DNA from: Bacteroidales bacterium
GTDB lineage: Bacteria > Bacteroidota > Bacteroidia > Bacteroidales > UBA10428
Assembly: GCA_035299085.1 (NCBI GenBank)
Contig: DATGXG010000014.1
Coordinates: 62,001 to 126,000 of the forward strand
Direction: 5' to 3'
Length of the DNA stretch: 64,000 nt
Part shown: positions 26,096 through 34,990 of the stretch, one piece after another
Layout: the number at the start of each line of letters is the position of its first letter
How positions within the stretch are numbered: position 1 is the stretch's first letter
The notes under the pieces: generated by a model
What the model saw: the letters and a program-made list of their open reading frames with translations, nothing else
Told to the model about the DNA's origin: nothing
Databases searched by the model: none
Made by a program: the position numbers and the translations under genes

Positions 26096-28834
26096 TTGAA
26101 AACACGTTACGCTCAAATAGCCCATGAGTTGAAGAAATCAGGATATGCTTCGCCTGTCTTCACTGATCCGCTCTATACCCTGGCAAAGGGAACAGATGCC
26201 GGGCTCTACAGGCTGATCCCAAAACTTGTGGTCCAGGTGAACAACGAACAGGAGGTCCTCCGGGTTTTGGAGTTATGCCGCCAGGCACGAGTGGCAGTGA
26301 CATTTAAAGCCGGCGGTACAAGCCTTTGCGGTCAAACCATATCCGATTCTGTGCTTATAGAAACCGGTCCTTCATTTAATAAATACACAATAGGCCATAA
26401 GGGTTCTGAAATAAGCCTTCACCCCGGAATAACAGGGGGACTGGCAAACACAGTCCTGAACCGGTTTCATAAAAAAATAGGACCGAGTCCTGCTTCCATT
26501 GCCTCTGCCAAAATAGGAGGTATCATTGCCAATAATGCAAGCGGTGCCAGTTATGGAATCGCAACCAACAGCTATAATACACTGAAAGGTTTGCGGATTG
26601 TGATGGCCGATGGAAGTATTCTGGATTCACGTGATGTAATTTCGCGGAACCAGTTTGCAGCAGCACATCCGGAAATATTAAACGGACTCAAAAGGTTATC
26701 AGAAAAGGTTAAGTTTAATGAGAAACTTCATTCTTTTATCCGTCATAAGTACGTGCTGAAAAACACAACGGGATACGGGCTCAATTCGCTCATTGATTTT
26801 GACGATCCTTTGGATATGTTATGGCACCTGGCTATCGGATCCGAAGGAACGCTGGGTTTTATATCAGAAGCTACTTTCAACACGGTTGAAAGCCATCCTT
26901 TCAGTGCAGCAGCCCTTGTATTTTTGCCGGATATCCGCGAAGCATGCCGCGCCATAATTCCTCTCAGAAATTGCGAAGTAAGCGCAGCTGAGCTGATGGA
27001 CCGGAATGCCCTCCGATCAGTCACCCTGAGCGGAGTCAAAGGGATAATCAGCGAACTCCCTGAAACCGCCGTAGCACTGCTAATCGACACTTCTGCACCC
27101 GATAAGGATATACTGAAGGAACAGGCCACCCAAATTACAGGTGTTCTCAAAGGAATCCGGACTCTTTACCCGGTTGAATTCATTTATGATCCGGTTGAAT
27201 ACTCCCGGATATGGAAGGTAAGGAAAGGGTTGTTCACTTCAGCTGCCGCCACAAGGCCTCCCGGCACAGCGTGCCTGATTGAAGATGTGGCCTTCAGCGC
27301 GGAAGTCCTGGGTGATGCTGTAGTTACCTTAAGACAGCTTATCAGCGATTTCAATTACGCCGGCTCGGTCATGTGGGGTCACCTGCTCGACGGGAATGTG
27401 CATTTTGTGATTATGCCTGATTTCAGAAAGCCTGATGAAGTTGAGAAATACAGGCAATTCATGGAAAAACTGGCTGACCTGGTGGTGAATGATTTTGACG
27501 GCAGTCTGAAAGCCGAGCACGGTACCGGCAGGAATATGGCCCCGTTTGTTGAAAAGGAATGGGGCCCCGGTTTATATGGCGTCATGAAAAATATTAAAAA
27601 AATTCTTGATCCCTCAAACATGCTTAATCCCGGGGTGATCCTGAACTATGATCCTGCTATCCATATTAAAAACATCAAGCTATTCCCGGTTGTCCACGAA
27701 ACAATCGATCAGTGTATTGAATGCGGATTCTGTGAAAACGACTGTCCTTCAAAAAACCTGACATTGACTCCACGACAGCGGATTGTCGCTTACCGTGAAA
27801 TTTCATCTGGCCATCCATTGAATTCCCGGCTCATGGCAAAAGCATTTAAGTACAACGGGGAGCAAACCTGTGCAACCGATGGTTTATGCGGACTGGCATG
27901 CCCGGTTGAGATCAACACGGGTAAACTGATCAAGGATCTGCGGTTTAACTCCCACGGTGCGCTTGCCAACTTTACAGCCGACACAGTTTCAAAACATATA
28001 GCATTTGCTTCCTCCTTAGTTCGCAGTGCGCTTAATGCAGCGGCTTTATTTCATATTCCGCTTCTGAAGGGACTTATGCCTCATGGCAGGCATAAGATCA
28101 GCCATAAATCAAAGGAATCGGAATTAAAGGTTGTGTATTTCCCGACCTGCATTAACCGGAGCATGGGTAAATCTTCGGATTACGGCCGAGATCAATTGGC
28201 ACTGGTGGAGAAAACAATCAACCTTCTGGAAAAGGCAGGGTATGAAGTGATTCTCCCCGCAGGACTTGATAATCTTTGTTGCGGTATGGCCTTTGAAAGT
28301 AAAGGCTTTTTCAGCCAGGCTAAAAAGAAAGCGGATGAACTTGAGAAGGCTTTACTTGAGGCAAGCAGGGGCGGCCAAATCCCGGTTTATTGTGATATGA
28401 GTCCCTGTTTGTTTCACATGAAAGAAACGCTGTCACCAAAACTGAAAATGTATGAACCGGTGCAGTTCATTCTTGAATTCCTGGTGCCACGATTGACTTT
28501 TTCTAAATTGTCCAAAAGAGTTGCCATCCACAGCACATGCAGCACCATAAAAATGGGCATTGGACCGGAATTAGTGAAGCTGGCCTCAATGTGCTGCATC
28601 GAGGGAGTTGTGCCTGACGATATTGGTTGCTGCGGTTGGGCAGGCGACAGGGGATTTACAAAGCCCGAACTCAATAAATCGGCTTTGAGTACATTAAGGA
28701 TAAAAATCCCTGAGGATATTAAAGAAGGTTACAGCACAAGCAGGACCTGTGAAATCGGGCTCTCTCTCCACAGCGGAATCACCTACAAATCGATAGTTTA
28801 CCTGGTGGATGAAGCCACCACGCCATTATACTGA
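26096..28834 (+). CDS. FAD/Fe-S D-lactate dehydrogenase (Dld-II type)
   Basis: A 912-residue flavo-iron-sulfur oxidoreductase predicted to oxidise D-lactate to pyruvate and feed electrons to quinones. The N-terminal half is a GlcD-type FAD domain (FKAGGTSLCGQT, IGSEGTLGFI, GHLLDGNVHF, KAEHGTGRNMAPF). Two ferredoxin-type clusters follow (CIECGFCENDCP; CATDGLCGLACP) and then two CCG domains (NLCCGM; DIGCCGWAGDRG). Length and domain order match Dld-II of Shewanella. Its place 11 bp after the epimerase gene makes sense because MurQ makes D-lactate. It starts at a TTG preceded by a clear GAGGAAGG ribosome site, rare for this phylum. Confidence 0.85.
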   Translation: MKTRYAQIAHELKKSGYASPVFTDPLYTLAKGTDAGLYRLIPKLVVQVNNEQEVLRVLELCRQARVAVTFKAGGTSLCGQTISDSVLIETGPSFNKYTIGHKGSEISLHPGITGGLANTVLNRFHKKIGPSPASIASAKIGGIIANNASGASYGIATNSYNTLKGLRIVMADGSILDSRDVISRNQFAAAHPEILNGLKRLSEKVKFNEKLHSFIRHKYVLKNTTGYGLNSLIDFDDPLDMLWHLAIGSEGTLGFISEATFNTVESHPFSAAALVFLPDIREACRAIIPLRNCEVSAAELMDRNALRSVTLSGVKGIISELPETAVALLIDTSAPDKDILKEQATQITGVLKGIRTLYPVEFIYDPVEYSRIWKVRKGLFTSAAATRPPGTACLIEDVAFSAEVLGDAVVTLRQLISDFNYAGSVMWGHLLDGNVHFVIMPDFRKPDEVEKYRQFMEKLADLVVNDFDGSLKAEHGTGRNMAPFVEKEWGPGLYGVMKNIKKILDPSNMLNPGVILNYDPAIHIKNIKLFPVVHETIDQCIECGFCENDCPSKNLTLTPRQRIVAYREISSGHPLNSRLMAKAFKYNGEQTCATDGLCGLACPVEINTGKLIKDLRFNSHGALANFTADTVSKHIAFASSLVRSALNAAALFHIPLLKGLMPHGRHKISHKSKESELKVVYFPTCINRSMGKSSDYGRDQLALVEKTINLLEKAGYEVILPAGLDNLCCGMAFESKGFFSQAKKKADELEKALLEASRGGQIPVYCDMSPCLFHMKETLSPKLKMYEPVQFILEFLVPRLTFSKLSKRVAIHSTCSTIKMGIGPELVKLASMCCIEGVVPDDIGCCGWAGDRGFTKPELNKSALSTLRIKIPEDIKEGYSTSRTCEIGLSLHSGITYKSIVYLVDEATTPLY

Positions 28835-28899
28835 CAAAACAGTGCAACCCCTGCGCAAAACCGTTGTCTTTTAAAGTAAACTATCCAAAATTTCAGCAT

Positions 28900-29556
28900 A
28901 TGAAAAAGTTAAATCTTATAATAGCACTTTTGCTTGTAGCCATGTATTCACAGGCACAATCTGTCGAGGATTTATTTGAACGAAGCGATGTTTCGGTGAC
29001 GTATCTGGGCATTGATTTTTCACACGTTAAGCTTATCGGCAATTTTGCTGAATTTGCCGATGCCGGCCGGAAAAATGTGATGGAAATACGGGATATCTAT
29101 TTTCCGAAATGGAACATGGTAGTGGTGAATGAGCGGGAAAAATTTGACCTGGCTGGGATGTTAAGAAAAAGCGACATTTATTATGACACTGATATAATGA
29201 GTGTTGTGAATTCCCAGACCCGGCTTGACGAGATGGAAGCGATGAATACAGTTAAATTTTCCGATGAGGACATTGCATCCTTTATATCGCAGTACGATCT
29301 CTCGGGCAAAGTGGGCATTGGTATTGTATTCATTGCCGAGTGCCTCAACAAGAGCGCTGAAGACGCCATCTTTCATTTCGTTGCATTTGATATGAAAAAC
29401 GGTAACCTGCTGTTTCACCGCCGTTTACATGGCGATCCGAACGGTATTGGACTCAGGAATTACTGGGTCAACTCGCTCTACCGCATCATCAATAACATAA
29501 AGTTCTTTTATTTTGATGAGTGGAGGGTGACGGCGCTACTTCGTAGCTATTCGTGA
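28900..29556 (+). CDS. Exported protein of unknown function downstream of the murein operon
   Basis: A 218-residue protein from the ATG at 28900, chosen because it opens directly on a signal peptide (MKKLNLIIALLLVAMYSQAQ). The mature part is alpha/beta with aromatic strands (VSVTYLGIDFSHVKLIG, GIGIVFIAECLNK, NIKFFYFDEW). I do not recognise a motif that points to a function. It lies 65 bp after the dehydrogenase gene in the same direction and may be the last gene of the operon. Confidence 0.65.
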   Translation: MKKLNLIIALLLVAMYSQAQSVEDLFERSDVSVTYLGIDFSHVKLIGNFAEFADAGRKNVMEIRDIYFPKWNMVVVNEREKFDLAGMLRKSDIYYDTDIMSVVNSQTRLDEMEAMNTVKFSDEDIASFISQYDLSGKVGIGIVFIAECLNKSAEDAIFHFVAFDMKNGNLLFHRRLHGDPNGIGLRNYWVNSLYRIINNIKFFYFDEWRVTALLRSYS

Positions 29557-29621
29557 ATCCATGATCGTCATATCATTGGGTGATCCTTAAAAAGGTGTTC
29601 TTACTATTAATGACGTACTTT

Positions 29622-30548
29622 TTATTTCCTCAAAAATTCAATCGTTTCCCTTATACCATCTGCATAGGATTTCGGAGTGAAGGCATACCGGGTATTGAAC
29701 TTGGTGGAGTCAAAATAGTAGGGATATTGATTTTGGTAAAGCATTTCGTTGATTTCAGCTATTGTACGGTCAAAAATACTGCCTATCCTTACCATTGTTT
29801 TGGATAACACCATATGTTTTGGGGCTACACCGAGTTCTTTTGCCGTCATTTCAATGAATGTTTTGCCATCAGGTGCTGGGTTACTGGTAGGCATATGCCA
29901 CACCTGGTTAAATGAAATCGGATCATTTGCCAGCAGATACAGGGCATCGGCACAATCGGCAGTGTAGGTGTAGGAGTGAGGTACATGATCATTCACAAGC
30001 CATTGGGCTTTCTTGCCGTTCATCAGGTTGTTAAACACCATAATCCAGGGAACACTCGATTTAGTTGACCATGGTCCGTACAAATCAGCAGCCCGTGCGA
30101 TGATGGCTGTAATATTCTTCTTAACAATTTCTTCTTCGAGCATCCTGGCTATTTTAGCCCTCACTTCGCCTTTCTTACTGCATGGATTTATTGGTGTGGT
30201 TTCGGTCATTTTACCTTCCACTTTACCATACATGTACACATTGTCAAAAAAGATCAGCCTGGATCCTGCTTTTTTACAGGCATCAATGACGTTCCGCATG
30301 ATTTTGGGCCATTCCTCGCGCCATACGCGGATATCATATTTAAGTCCGGCACAAAGGTATGTTACATCCGAATGAGCCACGCTCTCAGCCGTTTCGTCAT
30401 AATTGGTGATATCTGCTTTTACAGTTTCAGCACCACTGATTGAAAAACCGCTGCGGGACACCAACCGAAGGTTTTCGCCCTTTTCAATCAGTTTAAAGGC
30501 CAGGGCATTTCCAATGGATCCACCGGCACCGAGAATTGTGTGTTTCAT
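29622..30548 (-). CDS. NAD-dependent epimerase/dehydratase (extended SDR)
   Basis: A 308-residue Rossmann-fold enzyme acting on a nucleotide sugar or similar NAD(P)-linked substrate. The dinucleotide motif ILGAGGSIGNALA opens the protein. The extended-SDR catalytic region is atypical: FFDNVYMYGKVEG carries Tyr, but YxxxK is not clear. AADLYGPWS and PHSYTYTADCADALYLL are the usual later landmarks. The ATG at 30548 is preferred over 30566 because it gives the canonical N-terminus and a 4-bp overlap with the upstream gene. Confidence 0.82.
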   Translation of the reverse strand: MKHTILGAGGSIGNALAFKLIEKGENLRLVSRSGFSISGAETVKADITNYDETAESVAHSDVTYLCAGLKYDIRVWREEWPKIMRNVIDACKKAGSRLIFFDNVYMYGKVEGKMTETTPINPCSKKGEVRAKIARMLEEEIVKKNITAIIARAADLYGPWSTKSSVPWIMVFNNLMNGKKAQWLVNDHVPHSYTYTADCADALYLLANDPISFNQVWHMPTSNPAPDGKTFIEMTAKELGVAPKHMVLSKTMVRIGSIFDRTIAEINEMLYQNQYPYYFDSTKFNTRYAFTPKSYADGIRETIEFLRK

Positions 30549-30820
30549 ATTTTCCAGTTCCACCATTTAAGTTTTTCTTTATCCTGAAGATCCGCCGGGG
30601 TTTCCGCAAAGTAGACAGCACAGCGGAAAACATAAAGCAGGCAGCGGTCCTGTGTCATACCAGCCAGTTGATTCGATTGATCATATAACACTTCCGGATC
30701 CCTGCCTTTTAAATCAGAGACATTCCGGATTCCGATATCCCATAAATCGTTTGCGATGGATTTGCCCACTCCGGGTATAACCCTCAGGGCTTTTAAGGCC
30801 TGTGATTTGTCTGCCGGCAT
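30545..30820 (-). CDS. Helix-hairpin-helix protein (Cdd1-like)
   Basis: A 91-residue protein with a helix-hairpin-helix motif (ALRVIPGVGKSIANDLWDIGI) followed by the CLLYVFRCAVYFAET segment typical of the small family called pathogenicity locus Cdd1. HhH motifs bind DNA non-specifically; no function is established for this family. It is translated together with the epimerase-like gene (4-bp overlap). Confidence 0.8.
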   Translation of the reverse strand: MPADKSQALKALRVIPGVGKSIANDLWDIGIRNVSDLKGRDPEVLYDQSNQLAGMTQDRCLLYVFRCAVYFAETPADLQDKEKLKWWNWKI

Positions 30821-30855
30821 TTTTAGCCTAAAGTTAGGCCATTTTAACCTATTTT

Positions 30856-33180
30856 TTAACCTGATACAGGTATTTCAGGTAAGGTGAATGTAAAAGTTGA
30901 GCCTGTATTAATTTTGCTTTCTATGATGAACTTTCCCTTATTCTGAGTAATGAAGTTCCTGCAGAGTTTCAAACCCAGTCCTGATCCTTTTTCATTGGCA
31001 GTGCCTGACGTACTGTAAAATACATTTTCTGACAGGATTTTTGAAATGTTTTCATCTGAAATTCCGGTTCCGGTATCACTTATTTTGACTTCAACAGTAT
31101 GATTGGTTTTTTCAAGCTCAATGCGAATTGACCCGTTTCTACCGGTGAATTTGAGTGCATTTGAAAGCAGGTTGCGGATCACCAGTTTAACCATATCCTC
31201 ATCGGCAAAGGCGCTGTATGAATCAGTGAATTCGGATACAAGGGAAATTCCTTTCTGCCCTGCACGGAATTTTATACTCGTCAGATTTTCATCAATTATG
31301 GTGTTCAGGTTGATGGATTTCGGCTTGAACTGAATGCGTTCACTGTTAAACCGGGCCCAGTTCAGCAGGTTTTCAAGTAACTGAAAAGTATTCTCTGTAA
31401 GTTCTTTTTGTGAATGCAGAAAATTATAAAGGGTCTCATCATCCATTCCTCCCTTTTCAGTTACCATTTCTGAAATTTGCATCATGGTTCCGATAGGACC
31501 CCGCAGATCATGGGCTATAATCGAAAAAAGCTTATCCTTTGTCACATTCAGATTCCGCAGTTCCTCTTCAATCGCCTTCTGATTGCTTATATCTATGTGA
31601 GTGCCTATTGCCCGTTTCGGTTTTCCGTTTTCATCGAATTCAATTACCTTTCCTTTATCGATCACCCATTTCCAATCACCAGTTTTGGTAAGTAAACGAT
31701 GGGTCGACTGGTAAAATTCAGTTTTGCCGTGTAAATGCCGGTTAAGGGTTTTAAGCACAGAAGGCAGATCATCGGGATGCAAAAGTTCTTTCCATGATTT
31801 TACACTTGGTTCTATTTCATAATGAGAATAGCCCAGCATGTTGCACCAGATCTCGCTATAATAGACATCACCGGTCTGTATATTCCAATCCCACAAACCG
31901 GCCTCGGTGTTTTCAAGTGCCAGCTTCTGACGAATCTCACTTTCAGTCAATTGTTTCTGGAAGGTCTGTCTTTCAAATGAGTTGGAGATAATACCCGCAA
32001 TAGTTCTGAGTAATTCCACTTCTTCCTCTTCCCATTCCTTATCGTGTTCACATTCATCGAATCCGATAAAGCCAAAAAAGCGGTTCTGCACAAAAAGAGG
32101 AAAGACAAGAATTGATTTTATACCCTGTGGTTCAAGAGCAGCAACCAAATCGGCAGGCAGTTCTTTAATATGAGTGGAGAATACCTTGCCGTTTTCATTC
32201 AGAATTTTCTTCCATGAAGGGACAAGTTCATAGGGCATCTGAAATCCCTCGATTTGCCCTTTCAAACCGGGTTTGCACCATTCAAACGTATTGCAGGTCT
32301 GAAGTCCGTCCGGTAGGTCCTGAAAAATATACACTCGACTGACGCCAGTATGTTCCCCCAAAAGCTGCAATGTATTCCTGATTTTTTCACAGAAACGATC
32401 AAGTGAAAGAAAATTCTGGGAAATGTCGGCCAGGAGCCTTTGCTGCTCGAGATTCCTTTTAAGTTTTCTTTCTGATAAAACAAGGGATGAAATATCAATG
32501 GCCGATGTCAGAAGGTATTGATAGGTCTGAATCTGGATACGGGTGATTGAAAAGAGGCAATGTAAAGGCCGGCCGTCCTTTGTCCGGACAATGACGTGCT
32601 CATTTTCAATTACTGAGTTTTGCCTTGATTTTTCAGCAAGCTTTTCCCTCTGTTTGTAATCATAAAAAAGATTCAGTTCCTTTGAATTCCGCCCAATAAT
32701 TTCTGATTTTTCAAAGCCCAGTACATTCAGGAAAACCTTGTTAACGTTAACAAAGATTCCGGATTCAATTTCTGAAACGGCCATGAGAGCCTGGCTGTTA
32801 TCAAACACGCTGAAGAACTTTTCTTCAGAAAGGGCAATATCCGACATATTTCGGCTTATGCCTATCAGCACCTGTTCATCATTCCAGTGACCATGATATA
32901 TTTTGGTTTCTACAGGAATATGCTTACCTGATTTGGATAACAACGGAAGAGGGCACTTTTCTGCAAGTCCTGCCAGCATCTGACCTACAATTTCAGCGGC
33001 CTTTTCCCTGTATTCGGACGGATGAACAAGTAAAACGCTTTTCCCTTTGAGATCAATGTTATCATAACCCAGGAATATGTTGACGGCTTTGTTGACTTCC
33101 AGGATATTACCCTTCAGGTCAAGGATAAATAGAAAGTCGTGTATGGCATTGAAAAGGTTTTTAAAATTTTCTGAATCCAT
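30856..33180 (-). CDS. PAS/GAF sensor histidine kinase
   Basis: A 774-residue signalling kinase from the ATG at 33180 (a longer start at 33219 adds 13 unlikely residues). In order: PAS (NLFNAIHDFLFILDLKG), a second PAS (about 120-240), a GAF domain (about 255-400), a third PAS with a PAC motif (about 410-540), the HisKA dimerisation helix with phospho-His in IIAHDLRGPIGT, and an HATPase_c domain (RNLLSNALKF, DTGTGI, GSGLGLKLC). There are no membrane segments, so it senses a cytoplasmic cue. No response regulator gene is adjacent, so it is an orphan kinase here. Confidence 0.9.
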   Translation of the reverse strand: MDSENFKNLFNAIHDFLFILDLKGNILEVNKAVNIFLGYDNIDLKGKSVLLVHPSEYREKAAEIVGQMLAGLAEKCPLPLLSKSGKHIPVETKIYHGHWNDEQVLIGISRNMSDIALSEEKFFSVFDNSQALMAVSEIESGIFVNVNKVFLNVLGFEKSEIIGRNSKELNLFYDYKQREKLAEKSRQNSVIENEHVIVRTKDGRPLHCLFSITRIQIQTYQYLLTSAIDISSLVLSERKLKRNLEQQRLLADISQNFLSLDRFCEKIRNTLQLLGEHTGVSRVYIFQDLPDGLQTCNTFEWCKPGLKGQIEGFQMPYELVPSWKKILNENGKVFSTHIKELPADLVAALEPQGIKSILVFPLFVQNRFFGFIGFDECEHDKEWEEEEVELLRTIAGIISNSFERQTFQKQLTESEIRQKLALENTEAGLWDWNIQTGDVYYSEIWCNMLGYSHYEIEPSVKSWKELLHPDDLPSVLKTLNRHLHGKTEFYQSTHRLLTKTGDWKWVIDKGKVIEFDENGKPKRAIGTHIDISNQKAIEEELRNLNVTKDKLFSIIAHDLRGPIGTMMQISEMVTEKGGMDDETLYNFLHSQKELTENTFQLLENLLNWARFNSERIQFKPKSINLNTIIDENLTSIKFRAGQKGISLVSEFTDSYSAFADEDMVKLVIRNLLSNALKFTGRNGSIRIELEKTNHTVEVKISDTGTGISDENISKILSENVFYSTSGTANEKGSGLGLKLCRNFITQNKGKFIIESKINTGSTFTFTLPEIPVSG

Positions 33181-33356
33181 GCTCCGCAATCTTTTGAATA
33201 TAAGTATATACAACTTCACTTCTTTCTGAATTCCCAGAAGAAATCCTTTGTCAGAGATGGGTAAAAATGGTGCTAAAACTCAGATCAACAGGTTGTACGG
33301 AAATGATCCCGATTTATTTACAGTTTAGGTCAATTAATTTTAACTATTAGTCAACT

Positions 33357-33839
33357 TTAAACCTTCTTCACAATTGGAATCCAGATATCTTCCTCAGATG
33401 CCGGATCATTATTTTTATATTTATCGCCAAGTACCTCAAAATGCGGACGGTTATCCAACACATACCCTGAAGCAGGAAGCCATGTCGTATAAATATATGA
33501 AAAAATGCTGCTGTCACTGCTCAGTCCTTTGTAATGAAAAACGGCATAAAGTCCTCCGTGCAATTCGAAGAATTCAAAACCAGCGGGTAACGGCCCTTTT
33601 TCTGTAACCTCGACAAGTGCAAGCTTGTCAAAATTCCTGGCCGGATTAAAATGGACAAAATACAGTGGGTCGTATATTTGAAGTGAATATAGAAGCGATG
33701 AAGCCCTGTTAGTAATCCCGGATATATGGGGCATAAATCCGGCCCATAACTCACCGGTGCGGTTATTCGCAAAACTCATCGTAAGGCGTTTCCCGGCCAT
33801 GAGTTTGGGTAAGATTGTTTTTATAATGGGCTCAATCAT
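33357..33839 (-). CDS. GyrI-like effector-binding protein
   Basis: A 160-residue stand-alone effector-binding domain of the GyrI/AraC-C type. Typical strands are RLTMSFANNRTGELWAGF, the ARNFDKLALVEV core and the C-terminal PHFEVLGDKY, then EEDIWIPI. No DNA-binding domain is attached. Such proteins bind small hydrophobic ligands or hydrolyse them; the ligand is unknown here. Confidence 0.78.
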   Translation of the reverse strand: MIEPIIKTILPKLMAGKRLTMSFANNRTGELWAGFMPHISGITNRASSLLYSLQIYDPLYFVHFNPARNFDKLALVEVTEKGPLPAGFEFFELHGGLYAVFHYKGLSSDSSIFSYIYTTWLPASGYVLDNRPHFEVLGDKYKNNDPASEEDIWIPIVKKV

Positions 33840-34184
33840 AAAATTAATGTTTCAGCAATCCAACATCAGCATCCAGCATCAACTTCTTAAATCAGAAATC
33901 GGTGTTCGGTGTTCGGTGTTTTTGTAAGTCTGTTAGTCTGTAGTCTGTTAGTCTGTTAGTAAAACTTCTTAATTCTTAAATTGGTGTTCGGTGTTCGGTG
34001 TTATTTCTGGGACCTTAGGGACTCTAGGGACTCTAGGGACTCCAAGGTCCTCCAGCCTGCCTGCCGGCAGGCAGATATCCAACATCCAGTATCCAGTATC
34101 CAACATCCAGTATCTGCTTCGGCAAGCTCAGTCATGCCAGTATCCAGCATCCAGTATCCAGTATCCAGCATCCAGTATCCAGTA
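33840..34184. repeat. Composite of degenerate short repeats, no gene
   Basis: A 345-bp gap with no convincing gene. It contains CCAGCATC and GTTCGGTGTT units (33850-34005), a 9-bp tandem GGGACTCTA (about 34017-34052), an 18-bp perfect palindrome CTGCCTGCCGGCAGGCAG (34066-34083), and many copies of a 7-8-bp TATCCAG(CA) unit (34077-34185). The same units recur around 12980-13050 and 53690-53850. Confidence 0.75.
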
Positions 34185-34868
34185 TCAGTATTTAAAATAC
34201 GTGTAATTCTTCACATCCCTTCCACAGAAAATGGTATCGGTAATTCGCTTTATTTCTCCCTGGCGGAATAGTTCCCAATGAACAAGTGTTTGTTTTTCGG
34301 CATATACTTTAGTTTTAATGGCCGATTCAATATTTCCACCGATCCATCGGAGTTCTACTTCGTTCGAATTGCCATGGTGACCATAATTGTTTATTCTGTA
34401 GGGATACAGTTTTCGTCCGTCAATTCCATCGGATTCCCAGGTTACATACAGCGTGTCGTTATAAGTTGTCCGGCTTCTCCTTTCAATAGCAATGGTGAAA
34501 TCGGTAAGTTTTGTCAGGGAAAATGTAAGAAATTTTCCATATCTCTTAAGATCGGTCAATCCCAGGGTATTGCCCGAAAAACCATAAACTGTATCACCGA
34601 CAACACTGAAATTATACAGGTAAATATCTTTGTGCCTGTTCAGCAAGTGTTTGAAGTGCCCGGTGCTATCGGTCAGAAATTCGTCAGTGCTCACCGCAAT
34701 CAGCCTGTTTTTGCCCTGTACAAGTTCCTGCACCACAACCTTGCGGTTGGGTACATTTTCATGCGTCTTTTCATCCACCACATTTCCTTCAAGCTCAAAT
34801 TTTCCGGGATTGATGCAACTGCAAAACACAAGGCTTATGAATATAAGCTGCCATGTATTCCGATTCAT
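34185..34868 (-). CDS. Lipoprotein of unknown function (paralogue 1)
   Basis: A 227-residue predicted lipoprotein (signal ending LVFCSC). The first part (about 25-100) looks like a carboxypeptidase-regulatory/Ig-like beta-sandwich: EGNVVDEKTHENVPNRKVVVQEL and DSTGHFKHLL. A second beta-rich part ends YTYFKY. A diverged paralogue lies at 38880-39557 and shares LTDTLYFTWESxGIxGxxxYPY-type blocks and the identical C-terminus. No function is known. Its 3' end lies directly in the TATCCAG repeat. Confidence 0.65.
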   Translation of the reverse strand: MNRNTWQLIFISLVFCSCINPGKFELEGNVVDEKTHENVPNRKVVVQELVQGKNRLIAVSTDEFLTDSTGHFKHLLNRHKDIYLYNFSVVGDTVYGFSGNTLGLTDLKRYGKFLTFSLTKLTDFTIAIERRSRTTYNDTLYVTWESDGIDGRKLYPYRINNYGHHGNSNEVELRWIGGNIESAIKTKVYAEKQTLVHWELFRQGEIKRITDTIFCGRDVKNYTYFKY

Positions 34869-34990
34869 AGGCCTGATTCAGATTTGAGTGTTAAAAACAA
34901 CGTAAGTTAAAATTTATTTTGGACAACCCTGGCGGAACCAGCTTGTTTCTTTATTAAAACTAAATTTAACGTGTTTTTAAATCAAAATGT

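Noticed and set aside
34077..34185. Possible CRISPR or REP cluster of TATCCAG units
   Set aside because: Units are 7-8 bp, degenerate, without regular spacers; recorded as a simple repeat.
34278..34910. 210-codon plus-strand frame
   Set aside because: It is antisense to the lipoprotein gene that has a paralogue at 38880, which proves the minus frame.
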